Shown piece after piece: positions 29,514-37,494 of a stretch of DNA of 64,000 bases. The notes under the pieces were generated by a model that saw nothing but the letters and a program-made list of their open reading frames with translations, was not told where the DNA came from and did no database searches. Source of the DNA: Variovorax saccharolyticus (GTDB lineage: Bacteria > Pseudomonadota > Gammaproteobacteria > Burkholderiales > Burkholderiaceae_C); contig NZ_JASZYT010000004.1 of assembly GCF_030316765.1 (NCBI RefSeq), forward strand, positions 434,001 through 498,000, written 5' to 3'. Within the stretch, counting starts at the first letter, position 1. Each line of letters starts with the position of its first letter. Made by a program: the position numbers and the translations under genes.

Positions 29514-30491
29514 TCAATCGAGGCTGGCGCCGGAGGCCTTGACCACGGGCGCCCACTTGGCGGTGTCGCTGCGGATCAGCGCGGCGAACTCCGCCGGCGT
29601 GGTGGTCCGCGCCTCGGCGCCGTCGGCTTCCATGCGCTTCTTCATGTCGTCGCTCGCCATGACCGCGACCATCTCGCGGTTCAGGCGCTCGACCACGGGA
29701 GCGGGCGTCGCCCTGGGCGCCAGCACGCCGTACCAGATCGTCACGTCGAAACCCTTGAGGCCGGCTTCCTGGGCGGTCGGCACGGTCGGCAGCAGCGGCG
29801 AGCGCTTCGGTCCGGTGACCGCGAGCGCACGCACCTTGCCCGCGGCGATGTTCTGCGTCTGCTGCGCGATCGTGTCGAACATCATCGACAGGCGTCCGCC
29901 CAGCAGGTCCACCATCGCCGGCGCGGAGCCCTTGTACGGGACGTGCGTGATCTGGATGCCGGCGGTGCTGCGGAACAGCTCGCCCGAGAGATGGTTCGAG
30001 CTTCCGTTCCCGGCCGAGCCGTAAGTCAGTTCACCGGGCCTGGCCTTGGCGAGCGCGATCAGGTCGGCCAGGTTCCGGGCGGGGATTTCGGGGCTGGCGA
30101 CCAGCACGTTCATCGTCGTGGCCATGAGGCTGACCGGGGCGAAGTCCTTCACCGGGTCGTAGCGCAGCCTGGCATAGAGGCTCGGATTGATGGCCATCGT
30201 GCCGGTGGTGCCGAAGAACAGCGTATGGCCGTCGGCCGGCGCCCGGGCCACGAGTTCGGCGGCAATGCCGCCACCGGCGCCGCCCCGGTTGTCGATGATC
30301 ACCTGCTGGCCCAGGCGGTCTCCGAGCTTCTGGGCCAGCAGGCGCGCCATGGCGTCGGTCGGGCCGCCGGCGGGGAAGGGCACGACCAGCGTGACGGCCT
30401 GCCGGGGGTAGGCGGCCTCCTGGGCGTGGAGCGGGGCGGCCAGCAGCGAGGCGGCCGCCATCGCGAACGCGATCGGGTGCTTGAACTTCAA
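29514..30491 (-). CDS. Bug/TctC-type periplasmic solute-binding protein
   Basis: 325 residues. Signal peptide (1-23, LHA|Q), then QAVTLVVPFPAGGPTDAMAR and later VPYKGSAPAMVDLLGG, typical of Bug receptors. The start is TTG, supported by AAGGAGACACC immediately upstream. First gene of the minus-strand operon, so it is expected to bind the aromatic acid used by the downstream synthetase. It is divergent from a LysR gene at 30590. Confidence 0.9.
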   Translation of the reverse strand: MKFKHPIAFAMAAASLLAAPLHAQEAAYPRQAVTLVVPFPAGGPTDAMARLLAQKLGDRLGQQVIIDNRGGAGGGIAAELVARAPADGHTLFFGTTGTMAINPSLYARLRYDPVKDFAPVSLMATTMNVLVASPEIPARNLADLIALAKARPGELTYGSAGNGSSNHLSGELFRSTAGIQITHVPYKGSAPAMVDLLGGRLSMMFDTIAQQTQNIAAGKVRALAVTGPKRSPLLPTVPTAQEAGLKGFDVTIWYGVLAPRATPAPVVERLNREMVAVMASDDMKKRMEADGAEARTTTPAEFAALIRSDTAKWAPVVKASGASLD

Positions 30492-30568
30492 GGTGTCTCC
30501 TTTGAGGTGGGTGCAGCCCGAGGTTAGGGCGCGCTGTCATTTCCATAAAGAGCAAGTAGTGGATTTCT

Positions 30569-30589
30569 GATTTCCATTAAAGTGAAATC
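30569..30589. promoter_or_regulatory. Likely LysR operator in the divergent Bug/lysR region
   Basis: GATTTC (30569-30574) and GAAATC (30584-30589) form a perfect inverted repeat with a 9-bp spacer, directly against the lysR ATG at 30590, fitting the T-N11-A LysR-box rule. A related sequence, CATTTCCATAAAG, occurs 31 bp upstream as a direct repeat of part of the site. This layout suits autoregulation plus control of the divergent operon. Confidence 0.5.
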
Positions 30590-31492
30590 ATGAAGCTCAA
30601 GCAACTGAACACCTTCCTGCTGGTGGCCGACATGAAGTCGCTGTCGCGCGCGGCGATCGCCTCGGACATGGCCCAGTCGCTGGTGAGCCGGCAGATCGCC
30701 ATGCTGGAAGCCGACTGGGGGCGGCGCCTGTTCGACCGCACCGGTCGCGGCATGGTGCTGTCCGACTTCGGCCGGCGGATTTATCCCGAGGTCAAGCGCG
30801 TCCTCGAACAGGTCCGCGAGCTCGATGCCGCGGCGAGCGAGGCGGCCGGCGTGCTGACCGGCACGGTGCACGTGGGCGTGCTGCCCTCCTTGTCGCGCCA
30901 GCTGCTGCCGATGCTGTTGGCCGACGTGCGCGAAAGGGCGCCGGCGCTGCGCCTGCACGTGATGGAGGGGTTCAGCGGCACGCTCGACGAGCAGCTCGCA
31001 TCCGGTCGGCTCGACATGATCGTGGTGAACCGCTACGGCTCGTCGGCGCTGCGCGGCGAGGATGTGCTCGGCAAGGTCGAGACCTTCCTGATCGGCAAGG
31101 CCGGCCGGCCGGAGCTGGAGGCGAAGACCGTTCCGTTCCGCGCCCTCGGCGGTCTTCCGCTGGTGTTGCCCGCGGTGCCGAACGGCCTGCGAACCACGCT
31201 GGACCTGCTCTCGCGGCGCCACGACGTCGCGCTCGACATCGTGATGGAGGTCGACACGGCCACGGCGATGAAGGACGTCGCGGCGAGCGGACACGCCTTC
31301 ACGCTGCTGCCCATCACGGCGGTGACGCAGGAGATCGCGCTGGGCCTGCTCTCGGCCTGTCGCGTGACCAGCCCGGGCATCCGGCGGACCATCGCCCTGA
31401 GCCTGACGCGGCAACGGCCGCTGTCGGAAGGCGCACGGCTGGTCGCTTCGCGCGTGCGGCTGCTGGCTTCGGGCTTGCTGGCGGATCTCTAG
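30590..31492 (+). CDS. LysR-family transcriptional regulator (Cbl/Nac-like length)
   Basis: 300 residues. N-terminal HTH (LNTFLLVADMKSLSRAAIASDMAQSLVSRQI region within residues 1-60) and an effector domain ending near residue 295. Divergent from the Bug/acyl-CoA synthetase/crotonase operon and sharing with it a 98-bp region that contains an inverted repeat. Likely its regulator, with the aromatic acid or its CoA ester as effector, by inference. Confidence 0.93.
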   Translation: MKLKQLNTFLLVADMKSLSRAAIASDMAQSLVSRQIAMLEADWGRRLFDRTGRGMVLSDFGRRIYPEVKRVLEQVRELDAAASEAAGVLTGTVHVGVLPSLSRQLLPMLLADVRERAPALRLHVMEGFSGTLDEQLASGRLDMIVVNRYGSSALRGEDVLGKVETFLIGKAGRPELEAKTVPFRALGGLPLVLPAVPNGLRTTLDLLSRRHDVALDIVMEVDTATAMKDVAASGHAFTLLPITAVTQEIALGLLSACRVTSPGIRRTIALSLTRQRPLSEGARLVASRVRLLASGLLADL

Positions 31493-31541
31493 CGCAACGG
31501 TGCTCCCCCGCCGTGATCGGGACGCACTCGCGGCGCCAGGA

Positions 31542-32165
31542 TCAGGCTGATGACCGACTGCCCGGGGCGACCAGTTTGCGATCGACGTGCTGGATGGCGC
31601 GAACGATCTGCTCTGGCGCCGCGAGCGCTGGCGTCATCCCCCAGCGATCGAACGGGTCGTTGCCGATCCGCAGCATGCCGGTGTGCCGGGTGGCCTCCTT
31701 GTCGACCGCCGGATCGGGGTCGTAGAAGCCCAGTGCAAGGCGCACCTGCTCGACGCTTTCCCGGGTTCCGGTGAGGAACAGCCACCCCGGCTTGACTTCG
31801 TGCATCTCCGCGTAGTCGGCAAGGTCCTGCGGCGTGTCGCGTTCGGGCCGCACCGTGATCGAGTACATGAAGATCGTCTTGCCCACTTCCGCGCCCAGGA
31901 GTTCCTGCACGCGCACCAGGTTGGCAGTGGTGAGCGGACAGGTGCCTTCGCAGTCGGCATACATCATGTTGATGGCGACGATCTTTCCGCGTACCAGATC
32001 GTCGTAGAAGCGCACTGTTTTTCCGGTGTGGGTCTTCAGTTCAACGTTCGGGATGCGCTGCCTGCCTCCAGATGGCCGTGTCGGTTCGGACACGCCGGCC
32101 TGCGCGCCGATGGCGCCGAGCGAGGCGGCACCCAGTCCGGCGAGCAGAAGTCTACGGTTGTTCAT
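31542..32165 (-). CDS. SCO1/SenC/PrrC-family copper protein
   Basis: 207 residues, exported: RR at residues 4-5 followed by a hydrophobic stretch and AQA. The thioredoxin-like SCO fold carries the copper-binding CxxxC (C72, C76 in DCEGTCP) and the third ligand H161 (ATRHTGML). SCO proteins deliver copper to cuproenzymes or keep their cysteines reduced. AAGGAG fixes ATG 32165. It is 38 bp after the multicopper oxidase gene, so copper loading of that oxidase is the natural role. Last gene of the peroxidase/secretion operon. Confidence 0.88.
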   Translation of the reverse strand: MNNRRLLLAGLGAASLGAIGAQAGVSEPTRPSGGRQRIPNVELKTHTGKTVRFYDDLVRGKIVAINMMYADCEGTCPLTTANLVRVQELLGAEVGKTIFMYSITVRPERDTPQDLADYAEMHEVKPGWLFLTGTRESVEQVRLALGFYDPDPAVDKEATRHTGMLRIGNDPFDRWGMTPALAAPEQIVRAIQHVDRKLVAPGSRSSA

Positions 32166-32202
32166 ACTTGACTCCTTCGTTGTCAGGGATGCTTCGGGAG
32201 AT

Positions 32203-34005
32203 TCACGGCACGATGTCCAGCCGCGTCATCATCGCGTGGTCCTCATGCGTGAGGTTGTGGCAGTGCATCAGGTACTTGCCGGTGAAGTCGCGGAAGCGGA
32301 ACAGGACTCGCATGGTCATGAGCGGTCCCAGGATGAACACGTCCTTTCGGCCTTGCTCGTGCACCGGCGGCAAGGTGGTGACTCCGTTGGTCGTCCTGCT
32401 GAGGATGCGGCCCTCTTCGAAGTGCACGTGGATGGGGTGCTGCCAACCGTTGTCGACGTTGACGAACTCCCAGACTTCCGCGGCGCCCTTGCGGATCGGA
32501 TTGGGCATGGGCGCGGTTGCGTTGAAGAACTGCCCATTGATGTTCCAGTTGCCGCTGTTGCGTGCGAACAGCCAGCGGCGAACCGGCAACGCGGCAATCT
32601 CTGCCGGCGTGGGCAAGTCGCGCAGGGGTCGCAGGATCTTTTGTGTCGACGTCATCAGGGCCGGATCGCTGCCGTCGGGAGGGGGAGGGTTGTTGCCGAC
32701 GATGAACTTGATCAACTGGGTGCCCGGGGCTTGCGCGACGGTCGGTTGGCGCGTCTCGATCTGGACGAGCTGGTTCACGAGGAAGACCTGGGTCCCCGGC
32801 GCGAAGCGCGAGAAGTCGATGATGATGTCGGCGCGCTCGGCAGGAGCGAGCCGAACCCTGAACTGGTTGATCAGCGCCCTCGGCAGCAGGTTGCCGTCGT
32901 TGGCGATGTGGGTGTAGGTGTACAAGGTCGTGCGGTTCTGGTGCTGCAGGTAGAACTCGTAGAAGCGCGTTGGCCCGGCGTTGAGCAGCCGGAAGCGGTA
33001 CCGGCGCCGCTGCACGTTGAGCACCGGCTCGATCTTGCCGTTGACCACGACCTTGTCGCCCAGCACGCCCTCGGGATTGAGTTCGTCGAAGACCAGATTG
33101 CCGGCTGCGTCGAACCGCTTGTCGGAGAAGCTCAGCGGATAGTCGTAGGCGCCGCTCGGCAGACGCAGGCCGGTCGTTTCGTCGCCGGTGTCGAGGTCGT
33201 CGAAGATCGCGTACCGGCCGAACAAGCCCTTGAGCACGTTCGGCGCAGTGACCCCTTCGGTGTGGTCGTGATAGAAGAGCGAACCCAGGGCCTCGCGCGG
33301 ATCGCCCTTCGTCGCCGGAAATTCGTCGTAGCCGGCATAGATGTTGGGATAGAAATGGTCGTTGAAAGTCCCGCCCTGAGTCAGGGTCGCGCCCCCCACA
33401 CCGAGTCTGTAGAAGTCTGACGCGTAGCCGTCGCTCTCCGACGGCGTATGCATGTTGTGCAGGTGCGTGGAGATCTCCGGCGAGCCGAAGCCGTTGTGGC
33501 CCGCTGGCAGATCGTTGCTGATTCGAACGATCACCGACTCGCCATAGCGCGCGTGGATCGTCGGGCCCGGCGTGGTCACGACGCCGGGCGTGTGCCCCTC
33601 GTAGCCCCAGATGGGCTGCGGCGGATAGTTGGCATTGAACACCCAGGCCGGATTCTCTTTCGCGGTCAGCTGGTACAGCTTGGGCGTCCCGACCACTGCG
33701 GGCACCAGTTCGGCGTAGCGCTGGTGCGCGGCGCGGCCGCATTCGCCGCCGGCTGTATTTGCCGCGACGGTCGGCGCGGGGGTCAGGGAGGCGAGCGCCG
33801 TGAGCGGGGTATCCGCGGCGGGCAGCACGTCGACCCAAGGCGTCGTCGCCCGGCTCGGGGGCAGCACGACCTGGGCCTCGGTGTTGCGCGATGTCAGCAC
33901 CAGGGGTGCAGCGGTAGCGGCGATGGACGCCTTGAGCAAGGTGCGGCGGCTGCCGTCGGGGCGGGACGCCACGGGTTCTCGCGATTGCTGGAGCTCTTTG
34001 CGCAT
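32203..34005 (-). CDS. Tat-exported multicopper oxidase (CotA/bilirubin-oxidase-like)
   Basis: About 600 residues. Twin-arginine signal SRRTLLKAS near residue 20. All four copper-site histidine motifs are present: HLHNMH (about 185), FYHDHTEG (about 243), HPIHVHF (about 522) and HCHNLTHEDHAMM (about 580-592), the last with the type-1 Cys, His and a Met axial ligand. Size and motifs fit three-domain oxidases of the CotA type, not the much larger MnxG/McoA Mn oxidases. ATG 34005 (AAAGG upstream) is preferred to ATG 34029. The gene follows the HlyD gene by 35 bp. Substrates may be phenols or Mn(II); neither can be told from sequence. Confidence 0.9.
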   Translation of the reverse strand: MRKELQQSREPVASRPDGSRRTLLKASIAATAAPLVLTSRNTEAQVVLPPSRATTPWVDVLPAADTPLTALASLTPAPTVAANTAGGECGRAAHQRYAELVPAVVGTPKLYQLTAKENPAWVFNANYPPQPIWGYEGHTPGVVTTPGPTIHARYGESVIVRISNDLPAGHNGFGSPEISTHLHNMHTPSESDGYASDFYRLGVGGATLTQGGTFNDHFYPNIYAGYDEFPATKGDPREALGSLFYHDHTEGVTAPNVLKGLFGRYAIFDDLDTGDETTGLRLPSGAYDYPLSFSDKRFDAAGNLVFDELNPEGVLGDKVVVNGKIEPVLNVQRRRYRFRLLNAGPTRFYEFYLQHQNRTTLYTYTHIANDGNLLPRALINQFRVRLAPAERADIIIDFSRFAPGTQVFLVNQLVQIETRQPTVAQAPGTQLIKFIVGNNPPPPDGSDPALMTSTQKILRPLRDLPTPAEIAALPVRRWLFARNSGNWNINGQFFNATAPMPNPIRKGAAEVWEFVNVDNGWQHPIHVHFEEGRILSRTTNGVTTLPPVHEQGRKDVFILGPLMTMRVLFRFRDFTGKYLMHCHNLTHEDHAMMTRLDIVP

Positions 34006-34040
34006 GATGTTTGCCTTTCGGTTGAACATGAAACGACCTG

Positions 34041-35384
34041 CTACATCTGCCTTCCCGCCCTGCGTACGGTGGAGGTGATGGGTTCTGTGAGGTACTGAAG
34101 CGCGGTCTGCTTGTTGCCCTCGATATAGACTTCCGCGGGCATGCCTGCCTGGAGCTTGAATTCGCTGATCAGCTTCAGCGATTCGGCGTCGGCGAGGATC
34201 ATCACGTTGTAGTAGGGCAGGTTGCTCTGCCGATCGATCAGGCGGTCGCCCGAGACGTAGGTGACCCTGCCTGTCACCATGGTCGTGTTGCGGTACTTGA
34301 AGGCCGTGAACTTGACCCGCGCGCGTTGGTTGATATGGACGTTGCTGACATCCTCCGGACGGATGTGCGCCTCGATCATGAGCTGGGCGTCGCTCGGCAC
34401 GACGTCCGCAATCGCTTCTCCGGCGCCGACGACGGCGCCAGGGGATGTGAACTTCAGGCCGATGACTTCGCCGCTTGCCGGGGCCACCACGACCTGGCGC
34501 TTGGCCGCATCGTCCGACTTGCGCTGTTCCTGCTCGATCTCGCTCAGGCGCTGGGTGGCGGCCTTGAGCTGGTCGCTCGCCGCTCTCACGTAATCGTTGC
34601 GCAGGGACTGGATCTTCATGTCGATCTCGCCCAGGCGCTGGGCGGCACGCGTAAGGTCCGTGCGCCGCTCCTCCACCTTGGCTGCGTACTCCATGACCGT
34701 GGATTCGATCTGGGAGATGCGGCTCGAGGAAATGAAGCCTTCCTTGGTGAGTCCGCGGTTGGCCTCGAGGTCGCTGCGCTGCAGTGCCAGCGAGTTCTGC
34801 GCCTGTGCGATCTGCGCCTTCACGCTGATGATTTCCTGCTCGACGCGCTCGCGCTGGGTGCGCATCAGCGCAGTGCCACTGTCCAGCGAATGGCGCTGGG
34901 CCTGGAAGAGGGAGATCTCCTTGAGCAGGGCTTGCTGGATGCGGCCGTCCTGCTCGCCCGCGCGCAACAGTTCGTCGTGAAAGACGAGCGTCTTTGAAAG
35001 GGCCTGCTCGGCCTCCAGGCGCGCCAGCGTCGCACGTTCGACATAGACGCGATAGCCCAGGCGGTTGCGGTCAGCATCCACGCGCACGTCACCCAGGATC
35101 AGCACCGGGTCGCCGGCCTTCACATGCTGGCCGTCGCGCACCAGCACTTCGCGCACGGTCCCACCCTCCAGGTGTTGCACCGGACGGCGGTTGAGATCCA
35201 CCGTGACGAAGGCGGGCGCCACCACCGCCATGGACAGCGGGGCCAGAGCCGCCCACAGGCCGATGGGAACGATGGCCCCCAGCACGATCCAGCAGCCGCT
35301 GCGCACCAGGCGCCTGGCGTTCTCCTGGGTGCTGCGCATCCCGGTGGGAGGAACCAGTTGGAGTGTTGCTGCCGCGCTGCTCAT
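34041..35384 (-). CDS. Type I secretion membrane-fusion protein (HlyD/PrtE family)
   Basis: 447 residues. A short cytoplasmic N-terminus, one membrane helix (about residues 30-52), the family start VQHLEGGTVREVLVRDGQ, a long periplasmic coiled coil (about 130-300) and a C-terminal beta-barrel/lipoyl part (VYIEGNKQTALQYLTEPI). It bridges the ABC exporter to an outer-membrane TolC-type channel; no tolC-like gene is present in the window. GGAG precedes ATG 35384. Sixteen bases after the ABC exporter gene. Confidence 0.93.
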   Translation of the reverse strand: MSSAAATLQLVPPTGMRSTQENARRLVRSGCWIVLGAIVPIGLWAALAPLSMAVVAPAFVTVDLNRRPVQHLEGGTVREVLVRDGQHVKAGDPVLILGDVRVDADRNRLGYRVYVERATLARLEAEQALSKTLVFHDELLRAGEQDGRIQQALLKEISLFQAQRHSLDSGTALMRTQRERVEQEIISVKAQIAQAQNSLALQRSDLEANRGLTKEGFISSSRISQIESTVMEYAAKVEERRTDLTRAAQRLGEIDMKIQSLRNDYVRAASDQLKAATQRLSEIEQEQRKSDDAAKRQVVVAPASGEVIGLKFTSPGAVVGAGEAIADVVPSDAQLMIEAHIRPEDVSNVHINQRARVKFTAFKYRNTTMVTGRVTYVSGDRLIDRQSNLPYYNVMILADAESLKLISEFKLQAGMPAEVYIEGNKQTALQYLTEPITSTVRRAGRQM

Positions 35385-35400
35385 GCCCGTTGCTCCATGC

Positions 35401-37083
35401 TCATGCCGCCTTCCGTCCCAGGATCACCTGGGATTGGCGCTGCATTTCCTTCATGACTTCAGCCGCCGGACCGAATTGCTGGACGCGGCCGGCCGCGAGC
35501 ACCAGGATCTTGTCCACGTGGGCGATGAGCGAAGGCCGATGCGTCACGACGACCGAGGTCACGCCCGCGTCGTGCAGCGCACTCATCGCCTGCGCGAGGG
35601 CGATCTCGCCAGCACCGTCCAGGTTCGAGTTCGGTTCGTCCAGCACCACCAGTTGGGGATCCCCATAGAGCGCACGGGCGAGGGCCACGCGCTGGCGCTG
35701 GCCGGGCGAGAGCCGCGAGCCGTGCTCGCCCACCGGCGTGTCGTAGCCCTGGGGCAGGGTCAGGATCATGTCGTGCGCGTTGGCGCGAATGGCCGCCGCG
35801 ACCACCGCCTCCGAGTCGACCTTGTCGAGGCGCGCAATGTTGTCTGCCACCGTGCCATCGAAGAGTTCCACATCCTGGGGCACGTAGCCGATATAGGGGC
35901 CCAGTTGTTCGCGCGGCCAGTACGCCACGTCGGCTCCGTCCAGACGCACCCGACCGGCGGTAGGTGTCCATACGCCCGTCAGCAGGCGGGCCAGCGTGGA
36001 CTTGCCGGCGGCACTCGGGCCGACGATGGCGAGAGCTTCGCCCGCCGCGATGGAGAAGGCGACGCTCGTGAGTACCAGCGTGTCCATGCCCGGCGCGCGG
36101 TACGAGATGCTTTCGACGACCAGGCGGCCTTCTGGCCGCGGAATGACGACTCGCGGCTCGTTGCCCCGAAAATCCTTCGACAGCTCCACCAGGCGCCGGT
36201 AGGCAGCGCGCGCCTCGATCAGCGTGCGCCAGCTCGCCACCAGCTGTTCCACCGGTTGCACCGCGCGGCCCAGCAGGATGCTGGTTGCGATCATGACGCC
36301 GGCCGATGCCTGCTGGGTCAGCACCAGGTAGGCACCCAGGGCCAGCATGAGGATCTGGATGGTCTGGCGCACCGCCTTGGTTGCCGCGGTGAAGGCCACG
36401 GTGCTGCGGCTGGCATGGGTCTGCATCGCGGCGACCCGGTCCTGCAGCGCACGCCAGCGCACCAGCAGGCGCTGCGTCATTCCTAGCGCCTGCAGCACCT
36501 CGGCGTTGCGCAGCGAGCTTTCCACGTACTGCGAGGCGCGGCGGCCCTCGCTTTGCAGGATCTCGAAGGAGCGGCGGCTGGTGCGGTCGTTGAGCCATGC
36601 CAGCGCCAGCATGAGCAGGGCGGAGAACGCGGCGCCCACGCCCAGGGCAGGGTGGAACAGCCAGATCACTCCCACGTACACCACGACCCAGGGGGCATCG
36701 AACACAGCGATCACTCCGTTGGCGGCGAACACGGAGCGCAGCGACGTGACATCGCGGATGCCCTCGGTCCGCGTGCTGCCCGGCGCACGGGCCGCCCGTT
36801 CCACGATGGCGTTGACCACCGGCGGAGAGAGCCGCTCGTCGACCAGGATACCCACCACGTTCTGCAGCCGCGTGCGCACGTAGTCCAGCAGCGTGAGGAT
36901 CAATAGCGCCACGCCGGTTCCTGCCAGCAGAACCATCAGCGTCTCCATGCTGTTGCTCGAGATCACGCGGTCGAACACCTGCAAGGTGAAGAACGCCGGG
37001 ACCAGGAACAGCAGGTTGATGAAGAAGGAGAATGCCGCGATGTAGCCCAGCAGCGGTCGCAGTTCGCCCCACAGGGAGTTCAT
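35401..37083 (-). CDS. Type I secretion ABC exporter (PrtD/HlyB family, no peptidase domain)
   Basis: 560 residues. Six-helix membrane domain (about 1-300) then a nucleotide-binding domain with Walker A GPSAAGKST, signature LSPGQRQRVALAR and Walker B LVVLDEPNS, and the H-loop VVTHRP. No N-terminal C39 or C39-like domain, so it is of the PrtD/AprD type that exports proteins by a C-terminal signal, consistent with the RTX peroxidase encoded upstream in the same operon. ATG 37083 has GAGGAA upstream. Confidence 0.94.
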   Translation of the reverse strand: MNSLWGELRPLLGYIAAFSFFINLLFLVPAFFTLQVFDRVISSNSMETLMVLLAGTGVALLILTLLDYVRTRLQNVVGILVDERLSPPVVNAIVERAARAPGSTRTEGIRDVTSLRSVFAANGVIAVFDAPWVVVYVGVIWLFHPALGVGAAFSALLMLALAWLNDRTSRRSFEILQSEGRRASQYVESSLRNAEVLQALGMTQRLLVRWRALQDRVAAMQTHASRSTVAFTAATKAVRQTIQILMLALGAYLVLTQQASAGVMIATSILLGRAVQPVEQLVASWRTLIEARAAYRRLVELSKDFRGNEPRVVIPRPEGRLVVESISYRAPGMDTLVLTSVAFSIAAGEALAIVGPSAAGKSTLARLLTGVWTPTAGRVRLDGADVAYWPREQLGPYIGYVPQDVELFDGTVADNIARLDKVDSEAVVAAAIRANAHDMILTLPQGYDTPVGEHGSRLSPGQRQRVALARALYGDPQLVVLDEPNSNLDGAGEIALAQAMSALHDAGVTSVVVTHRPSLIAHVDKILVLAAGRVQQFGPAAEVMKEMQRQSQVILGRKAA

Positions 37084-37113
37084 AGGCCGTTCCTCTGGTC
37101 GAGGGGCCAGTGC

Positions 37114-37467
37114 CTATTCGAGCCGCTGGCCTTGCACGGCAGGGGGCACGATGGCCCCGTCGCCGTTTGTGGCACCGCGAGCAGCACCTGCCGCTTCGTG
37201 GGCCTTCAGACGCTGGCTCAGCGCCTCGATCGTCTGCATCTGCTCCGCGCACAAGCGCGCCAGCTGTTGGGTGGTGTCGGACAGACCTTTGATCGCGATC
37301 GTCAACTCGTCCTTCTTGGTGTTGACCATGTTCATGCGCGCCATGACCACCGTGGCCACGTCGCGCGGGCTGAGGGCCCGCGCGGCTTGCTGCGGATTGC
37401 GACCTGGATCGCTCACCGACGGGGCCGGCTTGTCGACTCCGGCCGTCGTCTTGATTTGCTCGCTCAT
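37114..37467 (-). CDS. Small helical/coiled-coil protein of unknown function in the secretion operon
   Basis: 117 residues, no recognised family, no signal peptide and no membrane helix. The N-terminal third is polar and Pro/Asp-rich; residues about 45-95 (VVMARMNMVNTKKDELTIAI onward to IEALSQRLKAHEAA) look like continuous amphipathic helix with heptad character. ATG 37467 is chosen because GGAGG lies eight bases before it, whereas it is too close to ATG 37473. It is placed 27 bp after the giant peroxidase gene and 30 bp before the ABC exporter gene. A cytoplasmic chaperone or adaptor for export is a reasonable guess, without direct evidence. Confidence 0.65.
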   Translation of the reverse strand: MSEQIKTTAGVDKPAPSVSDPGRNPQQAARALSPRDVATVVMARMNMVNTKKDELTIAIKGLSDTTQQLARLCAEQMQTIEALSQRLKAHEAAGAARGATNGDGAIVPPAVQGQRLE

Positions 37468-37494
37468 GCCCATTCCCTCCGATGTGCGTGGCCG

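Noticed and set aside
32203..34005. Calling the multicopper oxidase an MnxG/McoA manganese oxidase
   Set aside because: The length (about 600 residues) and single set of copper motifs fit CotA-type enzymes; MnxG/McoA proteins are at least twice as long.
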